Source: Bacteroidetes bacterium ADurb.Bin174 (lineage in GTDB: Bacteria > Bacteroidota > Bacteroidia > Bacteroidales > Paludibacteraceae). Taken from it: DNA of 64,000 nt. Location of the stretch: contig MWCX01000093.1 of NCBI GenBank assembly GCA_002070265.1, positions 62,001 through 126,000 of the forward strand, in the 5' to 3' direction. Of this stretch, positions 55,270 to 62,892 are shown piece after piece. How positions within the stretch are numbered: position 1 is the stretch's first letter; each line of letters opens with the position of its first letter. A model generated the notes under the pieces. The model did not search any database and was not told the DNA's origin. It saw only the letters and a program-made list of their open reading frames with translations. The translations under genes were made by a program, and so were the position numbers.

Positions 55270-55827
55270 ATGTCCGATGAACAATTAATAGAAAAGATAC
55301 TTTCCGGGGATAAGGAAGCATTTCGCCTGTTGATGGAGAAATACCAACAGCAGGTGTTTTATGTGGCAATGGGTTTTGTCCATTCACGGGAGGATGCCGA
55401 AGATATTACACAAGAAGTTTTTATTCGGGTGTTTCACTCGTTGAATTCATTCAAAGAAAAATCGCTTTTTTCCACGTGGTTGTATCGGATTGCACTGAAT
55501 ACTTCTATCAACTATATCAATAAAAATAAAAGGCGAAATTTCTTTACTGAAGCCGGTGATAGTCTGATGAATTTATTAAACAAAAGTAACGAAGAAAAAG
55601 ACGTTCATCAGCAACTTGAAGCAACAGAAACAGAAAAAAGCATACAAAAGGCGATAGACGAACTACCGGTAAAACAACGCAAAGCCTTTATATTGAGTAA
55701 ATATGAAGAACTATCGCAACGCAAAATTGCTGAAATAATGCAAACTTCGGAAGGAGCTATAGAGCAACTTTTAGTGCGTGCAAAAAAGAATTTGCAAAAA
55801 AAATTAGCCCATCTCGTAGGAAAATAA
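55270..55827 (+). CDS. ECF-type RNA polymerase sigma factor
   Basis: A 185-aa sigma factor. Region 2 shows LMEKYQQQVFYVAMGFVHSREDAEDITQEVFIRVFHSLNSF and STWLYRIALNTSINYINKNKRR; region 4 shows ELPVKQRKAFILSKYEELSQRKIAEIMQTSEGAIEQLLVRAKKNLQKKL. It is the first of about ten plus-strand genes. The next gene encodes a single-pass membrane protein fit to be its anti-sigma factor, and the Spy-like gene after it suggests an envelope or metal stress signal. No TAnnTTTG element lies upstream, consistent with an alternative promoter. Confidence 0.93.
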   Translation: MSDEQLIEKILSGDKEAFRLLMEKYQQQVFYVAMGFVHSREDAEDITQEVFIRVFHSLNSFKEKSLFSTWLYRIALNTSINYINKNKRRNFFTEAGDSLMNLLNKSNEEKDVHQQLEATETEKSIQKAIDELPVKQRKAFILSKYEELSQRKIAEIMQTSEGAIEQLLVRAKKNLQKKLAHLVGK

Positions 55828-55878
55828 CAAAACAACTGTCTAACAAAACAGACATCAAGCTAACAAATACTGAAAATA

Positions 55879-56241
55879 ATGGAAAATAGAATTAATAGTA
55901 AAACAGCAAAAACTATAATCAGCCACACAAAAAAGTCCCCCTTGGGGGATTTAGGGGGCTTAGATGACCACATAGACAACTTTATTCGCAAAGATAAACA
56001 GGAGCAAGTCAATCCCTATCTTGCAACACGTGTATTAGCGAAATTGGAGGAATATGATGAAACCGCAGTTATTGTTCCAATATGGAAAAAAGTGGCAGTT
56101 GTTGCCAGTTTTGCTTTGGTCATTGCAGCAGGTTTTAAATTGGGAAGCTTTGCACAAGGAGAAAAAGAATATATTTCCATCAATATTAATGATGCACAAC
56201 TTGAAAATTTAAATTTTTATACATTTATAGATCATGAATAA
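55879..56241 (+). CDS. Putative anti-sigma factor, single membrane segment
   Basis: A 120-aa protein with one hydrophobic segment at about residues 75-93 (VAVVASFALVIAAGFKLGSF). Its N-terminal part has a stretch (about residues 20-27, SPLGDLGG) encoded by a dispersed palindromic repeat inserted in frame at 55936-55960; the rest (HIDNFIRKDKQEQVNPYLATRVLAKLEEY) resembles the cytoplasmic part of small anti-sigma proteins of this gene arrangement. The order sigma - membrane protein - Spy-like protein supports the role. It overlaps the Spy-like gene by 8 bp. Confidence 0.6.
   Translation: MENRINSKTAKTIISHTKKSPLGDLGGLDDHIDNFIRKDKQEQVNPYLATRVLAKLEEYDETAVIVPIWKKVAVVASFALVIAAGFKLGSFAQGEKEYISININDAQLENLNFYTFIDHE
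55936..55960. repeat. Dispersed CCCCCTTGGGGG palindromic repeat, in-gene copy
   Basis: A copy of the element at 46279-46303 lies inside the putative anti-sigma gene and is read as SPLGDLGG. The frame stays open through the insertion. Confidence 0.88.
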
Positions 56242-56779
56242 TAAAAACAAAATACTGGTTTGGATTATTGTCTTGCTGGCGATACTAAACTTGACAACAA
56301 TCGTTTCCATTATACACCACAGATACAAGGACAAACAAGCTGCTGAAACCGTGATTGTTACAGGACAAGGAAAAAATCCGCTAAGCGGCAGATTTTTCAT
56401 GCAAGAAGTGGGATTTGACAACGAACAAATGGAGCAATTCAGACAAATAAACCGAATTTTCAAGCCAAAATCCAATCAAATAATTTGGCAAATGGACAGT
56501 CTGAAAGTGTTGATTTTTGATGAACTAAATAAACAACAAGTTGATACGGCAAGATTAGAACAATTAAACACAGCATTCGGAGAATTGCACGCAGAACTGA
56601 AAGATGAAACCTGCATGTTTTATTTAAAATTGAAAGAAATTTCAAACGCGGAGCAAATTGAAAAACTAAAAAGTGCTTTTGAACCGCTCTTTTATCAGGA
56701 AAACAGCCCTACTCAAGGCAGAGGAAGAGGCAGAGGCGGCAGACAACAGCCTTATTATGACAATGATATTCAAAATTAA
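56234..56779 (+). CDS. Spy/CpxP-like periplasmic protein (heavy-metal-sensor type)
   Basis: A 181-aa protein anchored by an N-terminal membrane segment (ILVWIIVLLAILNLTTIVSII). The periplasmic part is mostly helical with the metal-sensor pattern: GRFFMQEVGFDNEQMEQFRQINRIF, then the long charged helices ending ETCMFYLKLKEISNAEQIEKLKSAFEPLF. A C-terminal RGRGRGG tail is unusual. Members act as periplasmic chaperones or metal-binding sensors, often beside sigma/anti-sigma pairs as here. Confidence 0.78.
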   Translation: MNNKNKILVWIIVLLAILNLTTIVSIIHHRYKDKQAAETVIVTGQGKNPLSGRFFMQEVGFDNEQMEQFRQINRIFKPKSNQIIWQMDSLKVLIFDELNKQQVDTARLEQLNTAFGELHAELKDETCMFYLKLKEISNAEQIEKLKSAFEPLFYQENSPTQGRGRGRGGRQQPYYDNDIQN

Positions 56780-56827
56780 AAACAGAAAAATAATTTATTA
56801 AAACAACAATTTAAAAACAAGAAAATT

Positions 56828-57157
56828 ATGAGAACAATCGTGTTTACAATTGCATTTGCAATGATGACTGTGGTAGCTTTCGGTCAAAACAATCAACAAG
56901 CAAAAGCTGCAAATAAAGCTCAAACAGAAACCAAAGTTCAAACTCGAAAAGGTCCCAATTTCGTGGATAAAAACAAAAATGGAATTTGCGATAATTATGA
57001 GCAAGGAACCCGTCCGGCACGCGGTCAAAAACGAAATGCGAAAAGCGGTGGCAGAAACTTCGTGGACAAAAATAAAGACGGTATTTGCGACAATTACCAA
57101 ACCGGAAATTGTCAAGGGCAATGTAGAGGTAACAGAACTGTAAGTACTAAAAAATAG
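56828..57157 (+). CDS. Small secreted protein with two DKNKDGICDNY repeats
   Basis: A 109-aa protein with a signal peptide (MRTIVFTIAFAMMTVVAFGQ) followed by a lysine- and glutamine-rich stretch. It has two copies of a 17-residue unit, NFVDKNKNGICDNYEQG at about 44-60 and NFVDKNKDGICDNYQTG at about 77-93. Each looks like the DxDxDG calcium loop of EF-hand and thrombospondin type 3 repeats with one cysteine. The basic linker between the copies is glycine-rich. Function is unknown; metal binding is likely. It is 48 bp after the Spy-like gene. Confidence 0.6.
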   Translation: MRTIVFTIAFAMMTVVAFGQNNQQAKAANKAQTETKVQTRKGPNFVDKNKNGICDNYEQGTRPARGQKRNAKSGGRNFVDKNKDGICDNYQTGNCQGQCRGNRTVSTKK

Positions 57158-57239
57158 TCACTTCTATTAAGTATTATGGGGGATAATGCATCCCCCTGTT
57201 TTTTACAAAAATAAAACTCACTATTTAAATTTACAGAAA

Positions 57240-57914
57240 ATGAAAACTATTAGTATTAGTAATATCATACTTGCCACGATTTTGTCCACTTTTTCCCTTG
57301 CAAGTTGTGAAGCAAAATCAAGTGATTTGATGCCTGATACAGAACTGATTGATGCTGAAAACATGTCAATGGCTGATCAATCATTAATCGGACTTACTGC
57401 CAATCAAATTGTTCCCGGAAATGTAACCGAAACAGATATTGAACACCTTCTTTATATGCTTGAAGAAGAAAAATTGGCACATGATGTTTATATTTATTTC
57501 AACGAGAAATACAATAGAAGGGTATTCCAAAACATCTCGAAAAGTGAAACTGTACATCAAAAAGCAGTCATGTATCTTATCAATCTATTTGATGTTGAAG
57601 CACCGGAAGCAAAACCTTTTGGAGAGTTTCATCATCCTGAATTACAGGCACTTTACACAAAGCTAATCACAGAAGCTGAAACTTTGGAAGATGCACTAAA
57701 GGTAGGTGCATTGATAGAAGAGGTTGATATTATGGACTTGAAAAAAGGCTTTTCCGAAACTCAAAATGAAAATATCAAGCGTGTTTTTTCAAACCTGCTA
57801 CGTGCTTCAGGTTTTCATTTGAAAGCTTTTGTCAGAAACCTTAATGTTCGTGGCATTGACTACCAACCCCAAATTTTATCACAAGAAGAATTCAATGCAA
57901 TTTTAGGAAAGTAG
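57240..57914 (+). CDS. DUF2202 ferritin-like lipoprotein
   Basis: A protein of about 224 aa. I chose the ATG at 57240 (MKTISISNIILATIL), which gives a lipoprotein signal with the lipobox LASC. The domain carries the four-helix DUF2202 pattern: DIEHLLYMLEEEKLAHDVYIYFNEKY, then ETVHQKAVMYLINLF, then LEDALKVGALIEEVDIMDLKKGF and NLLRASGFHLKAFVRNL. Glu and His residues placed this way in ferritin-like folds bind two metals. A role in oxidizing or storing metal at the envelope is inferred. Confidence 0.82.
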   Translation: MKTISISNIILATILSTFSLASCEAKSSDLMPDTELIDAENMSMADQSLIGLTANQIVPGNVTETDIEHLLYMLEEEKLAHDVYIYFNEKYNRRVFQNISKSETVHQKAVMYLINLFDVEAPEAKPFGEFHHPELQALYTKLITEAETLEDALKVGALIEEVDIMDLKKGFSETQNENIKRVFSNLLRASGFHLKAFVRNLNVRGIDYQPQILSQEEFNAILGK

Positions 57915-57953
57915 TCTGTTGACTCAAAATAAATTGTACAAAATATCACTACA

Positions 57954-58199
57954 ATGAAAATCAGAAAAAATATTGCGATTAGCGAAAACGGCTTTATTTT
58001 TAATCCGATGACCGGAGATAGTTTCAGCGTGAATGAAACAGGCGTTTACATTCTTCAAAAGCTGAAAGACGGCGGAAGTGAAGAGACTATTCTTCAAAAT
58101 TTAATGGATGAATACGAATTGGACACTTATACTGCTGAAAAAGACTTAAATGATTTTTTGTCCATGTTGAAAAGTTATCAATTGATTACCAATGAATAA
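57954..58199 (+). CDS. PqqD-like protein (RRE-type)
   Basis: An 81-aa protein with the PqqD winged helix-turn-helix pattern: MKIRKNIAISENGFIFNPMTGDSFSVNETGVYIL, then LKDGGSEETILQNLMDEYELDTYTAEKDLNDFLSMLK. PqqD and related RiPP recognition elements hold a leader peptide for a modifying enzyme; other copies act as partners without one. It overlaps the ATP-grasp gene by 8 bp, so the two are very likely coupled. No short leader-peptide gene was found next to it. Confidence 0.78.
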   Translation: MKIRKNIAISENGFIFNPMTGDSFSVNETGVYILQKLKDGGSEETILQNLMDEYELDTYTAEKDLNDFLSMLKSYQLITNE

Positions 58200-59241
58200 A
58201 CGAAAAATTACTGTAGCAGTTACCGGGCTGAACAATATTGATAGTCCGGGACCGGGCATCCCCGTTATTCGCGGGCTGAAGGAGAGCGAAAGCTTAGATG
58301 TTCGAATTGTGGGTTTATCCTACGAAACACTCGAACCTGGAATTTATATGCACGACCTGGTGGATAAAGTGTACCAACTACCTTTGCCAACAGCCGGCTC
58401 TGCCATGCTCAAAGAGCGATTGAAATACATTGTCAATCAGGAAAAAATTGATGTGCTGATACCCAATTTTGATGCTGAACTGCACAATTTTATTAAAATT
58501 CAGGACGAACTGAAAACGGAATTAAACATTGCTACTTTTCTGCCATCACAAGCTGTTTTTGATGAAAGACAGAAGTCCGAACTGGAAAAATTTGGTGAAA
58601 AGTATGGTGTGAAAGTTCCTGAAAGCTACATGATCAATCAGGTATTGGAAATCAGGAAATTGGAAGAAACCATGGATTACCCGATGGTCATCAAAGGACG
58701 CTATTACGATGCTTATATCGCTTCATCTTACGAACAGGCAAGTACTTATTTTTATAAAGTAGTAGCAAAATGGGGTTATCCTGTTATTGTTCAAGAATTT
58801 GTAACAGGCACGGAAGTAAACGTAACGGCTATTGGAGACGGGAAAGGCAGTTGCATAGGTGCCGTACCTATGCGAAAATTGTACATTACGGATAAAGGAA
58901 AAGCCTGGTCGGGTATTTCATTGGAAGATGACGAGTTAATGGATATTTCCCGAAGGGTAATAGAAAACAGCAAATGGCGTGGCGGATGCGAGTTGGAATT
59001 TATCAAAACTAAAAATGATGAATACTACCTGCTCGAAATGAACCCCCGTTTTCCGGCTTGGGTGTATCTCGCCAATGGTTGCGGACAAAATCATCCCGAA
59101 GCACTTGTAAAAATGGCGCTCGGTGAAGAAGTTCAACCTTTTACAGATTATCAAAGCGGTAAAATGTTTATCCGCTATTCTTACGACCAAATTGTGGATA
59201 TATCGGAGTTTCAGCAGATTTCCACTATGGGGGAAAGATGA
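58192..59241 (+). CDS. ATP-grasp ligase of unknown substrate
   Basis: A 349-aa enzyme with an N-terminal preATP-grasp part (VAVTGLNNIDSPGPGIPVIRGLKE) and the ATP-grasp fold with Lys168 (YPMVIKGRYYDAYI), VIVQEFVTGTEVNVTAIGD, and the metal-binding pair in LLEMNPRFPAW (Glu282, Asn284). It resembles carbamoyl-phosphate-synthase-like and PylC-like ligases, which form amide bonds via an acyl-phosphate. The partner gene immediately upstream is PqqD-like, and downstream is a PLP decarboxylase. The substrates are unknown. Confidence 0.82.
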   Translation: MNKRKITVAVTGLNNIDSPGPGIPVIRGLKESESLDVRIVGLSYETLEPGIYMHDLVDKVYQLPLPTAGSAMLKERLKYIVNQEKIDVLIPNFDAELHNFIKIQDELKTELNIATFLPSQAVFDERQKSELEKFGEKYGVKVPESYMINQVLEIRKLEETMDYPMVIKGRYYDAYIASSYEQASTYFYKVVAKWGYPVIVQEFVTGTEVNVTAIGDGKGSCIGAVPMRKLYITDKGKAWSGISLEDDELMDISRRVIENSKWRGGCELEFIKTKNDEYYLLEMNPRFPAWVYLANGCGQNHPEALVKMALGEEVQPFTDYQSGKMFIRYSYDQIVDISEFQQISTMGER

Positions 59242-59254
59242 ATGTTGAACCTCG

Positions 59255-59316
59255 TAACTTCCCTAACTTCTTTAACTTTTTTAACTTCTTTAACTTCTTT
59301 AACTACTAACTACTAT
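59255..59316. repeat. Low-complexity TTAACTTCT repeat
   Basis: About six imperfect copies of a 9-bp TTAACTTCT-like unit fill the 79-bp gap between the ATP-grasp and decarboxylase genes. The unit is different from those in the other repeat gaps of the window. Confidence 0.75.
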
Positions 59317-59320
59317 TCAT

Positions 59321-60667
59321 ATGCACCCAACTTACGAAAGTCCAATCATTCAAAAATTAAATGCCGGAATGATGAATAAATTCGGCAGCCGGACAGAATA
59401 CACACCTGTTAAATTTATTGATAATGTGGCAATTGCCGATTTGATGGATGAGTACGGCTCACCACTGTTTGTTATCAGTGAAAAAACCATTCGGCAAACC
59501 TACCAAAAAGCGTTAAAAGCATTCAAAATGCGTTATCCGAAAGTGCAATTCGCATGGAGTTACAAAACAAATTACCTGGATGCAGTTTGTCAAGTTTTCC
59601 ATCAGGAAGGCAGTTGGGCGGAAGTTGTTTCCGGTTTTGAGTACCAAAAAGCCATTCGCAACGGTGTTCCCGGCAATCTGATAATCTTCAACGGACCTGA
59701 TAAATCCAAAGAAGATTTGATCATGGCAATTAAAAACCGCTCGCTTATTCACATCGACCATTTTGATGAGTTGTATATGCTGATTGAAATTTTGGAAGAA
59801 ATGGAAAACAGCAAAGCTTGCGTTGCCATTCGTATCAATATGGATACAGGCGTTTATCCGCAATGGGACAGATTTGGCTTTAACTATGAAAACGGGCAGG
59901 CGTGGAATGCGATAGTAAAAATCATTGCACAAAAAAAACTGCAATTAGAAGGTTTACACTGCCATATCGGGACCTATATGCTTACTGCAAACGCTTATGC
60001 GGTGGCTGCCCGCAAAATGTGTGAACTTGCTCAGGCTTACGCCAATACGACCGGAGAAAATATAAAATACCTGGATATGGGTGGTGGATTTTGCTCTTCC
60101 AATACCCTGAAAGGCTCTTATTTACAGGGTGTTGATATTATCCCCACTTTTGATGACTATGCCGAAGCAATTACCAGTACCATTCTTCAATTTGGTTTTC
60201 ACCCCGATAAACTGCCCCTGCTGATTTTGGAAACAGGACGAGCATTGATTGACGAAGCAGGTTATCTATTGGGGACGGTATTAGCTACGAAACGTCTTGC
60301 CGATGGTCGCCGGGCTACGGTGCTTGACACAGGTGTGAACATCATGTTTACGTCATTCTGGTACAATCATCGTGTTTCACCGGCTCAGGATTTTTCACAA
60401 CATGCTGAAGAAACTGCACTTTACGGTCCACTTTGCATGAATATAGACAACCTGCGTGAAAGCGTGATTTTACCGATTTTGAAAAAAGGCGACCGCATTG
60501 TCGTTCATGAAGTGGGAGCATACAATATGACCCAATGGATGCAATTTATCACGCTAAGACCCAATGTGGTAATGATTGACACGACAGGAAAAGTGCATCT
60601 TATCCGCAAACAGGAAACAGTAAACACCATTGTGGATTGTGAAATGGTGCCGGAGCATCTTAAATAA
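59321..60667 (+). CDS. PLP-dependent decarboxylase, fold type III (LysA-like)
   Basis: A 448-aa enzyme similar to diaminopimelate, ornithine and carboxynorspermidine decarboxylases. The PLP lysine is Lys82 (FAWSYKTNYL), followed by EGLHCHIGTY-like sequence at about 210-219, the phosphate-binding GGGFCSS at 254-260, ETGRALI at 304-310, and the C-terminal active-site cysteine of the partner subunit in YGPLCMNID (Cys372) with GAY at 399-401. The second site reads LCMNID rather than the usual CxSxD, so the substrate may differ. It follows the ATP-grasp gene by 79 bp. Confidence 0.85.
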   Translation: MHPTYESPIIQKLNAGMMNKFGSRTEYTPVKFIDNVAIADLMDEYGSPLFVISEKTIRQTYQKALKAFKMRYPKVQFAWSYKTNYLDAVCQVFHQEGSWAEVVSGFEYQKAIRNGVPGNLIIFNGPDKSKEDLIMAIKNRSLIHIDHFDELYMLIEILEEMENSKACVAIRINMDTGVYPQWDRFGFNYENGQAWNAIVKIIAQKKLQLEGLHCHIGTYMLTANAYAVAARKMCELAQAYANTTGENIKYLDMGGGFCSSNTLKGSYLQGVDIIPTFDDYAEAITSTILQFGFHPDKLPLLILETGRALIDEAGYLLGTVLATKRLADGRRATVLDTGVNIMFTSFWYNHRVSPAQDFSQHAEETALYGPLCMNIDNLRESVILPILKKGDRIVVHEVGAYNMTQWMQFITLRPNVVMIDTTGKVHLIRKQETVNTIVDCEMVPEHLK

Positions 60668-60720
60668 TTTTGATTGAAATATTTTTGAATATCCAAATTT
60701 CTAATTTCTAAATAAAAGAA

Positions 60721-62892
60721 ATGCAACATAAAAGCACCCTCAAGTCCATCGCCACCCTGCACTTAAAAGCAACTTATAACAGCTATGGACAAATTTTCTT
60801 TTCCAAGCGAACATGGTTTGCCGTGACAATGCTGATTTTAAGTGTGCTGGACGTGCGCGTTGGATTGGGTGGATTGCTGGCGGTAATTATCACTAATTTA
60901 CTGTCGCATCTGCTTGGCTTTTCAAAAGAAAAAATCGCTACCGGCGTTTACGGTTTCAATGCCGTTTTCATGGGAATGAGCCTATTGTTTAAATTTTATT
61001 CCAACTCATCATTTTTGTTGTTTTACATTTTTGGCGTAGTACTTTCGTTTTTGCTGACGGTTTGGCTCGAAACAGTGCTTTCTAAAAATAAATTGCCGGT
61101 ACTGACTTTACCTTTTGTAATTACAAGTTTTGTCATAGACTTGTCTTTCAGGAGTTTTGCTAATATCGAACTAATTACTCCATTTGACCGATTTACTGTT
61201 TTGTTAGCCAAGCAAATGAGTGTTCCATGGTATGATTTGGTACATTCTCTTGATAATACTCAACTTCCACAATTCATTTTTTATTACCTTAAAACGCTGG
61301 CTTCCATCTTTTTTACCGATAGTATTTTGGTGGGAATACTGATTGCTGTGGCATTGCTTATCCATTCACGCATCAAATCTACTGTGGCTTTTCTCGGATT
61401 TTTATTTGCTTTTTTGATAAGTAAAATTGTTGGTTTTGACCTGCAACAGCTTACCACTAACCTTGCCGGAACAAACTTTATTTTTTGGGGAATGGCGATT
61501 GGTAGTTTTTTCATCATTCCCAATATTTACAGTTACCTGCTTGTGGCAGGACTTACGCCTGTGCTTTTCCTGCTCTACGCGAGTATCGAAAAGCTGATTG
61601 CCGGAACAGGTTTAATCTCATACACCTTGTCATTCAGCATATTGGCTATTTTGCTGATTTACGTGCTTATCCACCGCTCGGCAAACAAATTCTTTATTTT
61701 TCCGCTTATTCAATATTATAATCCCGAGAAAACGGTCTATAAAAGCGTAAATTTCTTACAACGTTTCGGTAGTGATTTACCTTTCAAAATGAAACTTCCA
61801 TTTTTGGGAGCATGGACTGTAAGTCAGGGATATAATGGGGAAATTACCCACTTAGGTGAATGGGGTAACGCCCTTGATTTTGTAATAACAGACGATGAGA
61901 ACAAAACCTATTCAGGCTCAGGAACGAGCAAAGATGATTTTTACTGCTACAATAAGCCGGTCCTGGCTCCGGCTGATGGCTACGTATATCAAATCAGCAA
62001 TATTACCAAGGACAATGACATCAACGATGTAAACATCAATAAGAATTGGGGTAATACCATTATCATTAATCACTTAAATGGACTTTACACGCAAATCAGC
62101 CATTTGAAAAAAGATAGCTTCAAAGTTAATATCGGAGATTATGTAACCAAGGGAACGGTGCTTGCTTCGTGTGGTAATTCCGGTCGCTCACCCGAACCGC
62201 ATCTCCATTTTCAGGTGCAATTAAGTCCCGAAATCGGAGCGAAAACTCATCCCTACCCTTTTGGATATTATTTTGAAAAAACGAATGATAAGCCCATTCT
62301 GCGAATGGGTGAAGTACCTGCAGAAAATTCTACTATTTACAATGTGGATAGTTTGGATTTAATCCACAACGCATTTAACTTTAAGCCGGGTAAAGAATTG
62401 AATATCAGCTTTAACGGAGAAAAATTAAGCTGGATAGTGGCAACCAACGAATATAACCAAACTTATATTTTCTGTAAAAAATCAAAATCAACGGCATACT
62501 TTGTCAACGACGGTACGATGTTTTATTTTACCGATTTTGAAGGACGAAAAAATTCGGCACTTTATACCTTTTATCGCAGTTGCTTCAAGCTTTTACTTGC
62601 CGGAGAGCGAAGCATCAAAATCAAAGATCGCATCCCACTGTCGAAAGAATTACCCTTGGCTGTCAAATGGTTGCAAGATTTTATAGCACCGGTAGTTTTA
62701 GTCAGTCAAGTTAATTTTTCATCACAACTGAATCAATTGGATAATCCGTATTATCCCGAACATGCCGAATTTGTCAATCGCGTTGAAGTTAAATCTTTCG
62801 GAAAAAAGCAACCAGTGACAGAATATAAGATTGCAATTTCTCAATCAAAAATTGATATTAGATCGGAAAAACAGAACCTATGTATAGAATGA
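60721..62892 (+). CDS. Urea-transporter-like channel fused to M23 peptidase domain
   Basis: A 723-aa protein with two parts. Residues about 30-325 are a membrane channel of urea transporter type, with the half-repeat motifs ATGVYGFNAVFMGMSL and LPVLTLPFVITSF, and LAGTNFIFWGMAIG in the second half. Residues about 355-520 are an M23/LytM-type metallopeptidase: His377 and Asp386 in THLGEWGNALDF, and His494-x-His496 in PHLHFQV. A C-terminal part of about 200 residues is unassigned. The peptidase would face the periplasm. It is 53 bp after the decarboxylase gene and overlaps the next by 13 bp. Confidence 0.85.
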   Translation: MQHKSTLKSIATLHLKATYNSYGQIFFSKRTWFAVTMLILSVLDVRVGLGGLLAVIITNLLSHLLGFSKEKIATGVYGFNAVFMGMSLLFKFYSNSSFLLFYIFGVVLSFLLTVWLETVLSKNKLPVLTLPFVITSFVIDLSFRSFANIELITPFDRFTVLLAKQMSVPWYDLVHSLDNTQLPQFIFYYLKTLASIFFTDSILVGILIAVALLIHSRIKSTVAFLGFLFAFLISKIVGFDLQQLTTNLAGTNFIFWGMAIGSFFIIPNIYSYLLVAGLTPVLFLLYASIEKLIAGTGLISYTLSFSILAILLIYVLIHRSANKFFIFPLIQYYNPEKTVYKSVNFLQRFGSDLPFKMKLPFLGAWTVSQGYNGEITHLGEWGNALDFVITDDENKTYSGSGTSKDDFYCYNKPVLAPADGYVYQISNITKDNDINDVNINKNWGNTIIINHLNGLYTQISHLKKDSFKVNIGDYVTKGTVLASCGNSGRSPEPHLHFQVQLSPEIGAKTHPYPFGYYFEKTNDKPILRMGEVPAENSTIYNVDSLDLIHNAFNFKPGKELNISFNGEKLSWIVATNEYNQTYIFCKKSKSTAYFVNDGTMFYFTDFEGRKNSALYTFYRSCFKLLLAGERSIKIKDRIPLSKELPLAVKWLQDFIAPVVLVSQVNFSSQLNQLDNPYYPEHAEFVNRVEVKSFGKKQPVTEYKIAISQSKIDIRSEKQNLCIE

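Noticed and set aside
59255..59316. A CRISPR-like array
   Set aside because: The unit is about 9 bp with no spacers and no cas genes are present anywhere in the window.
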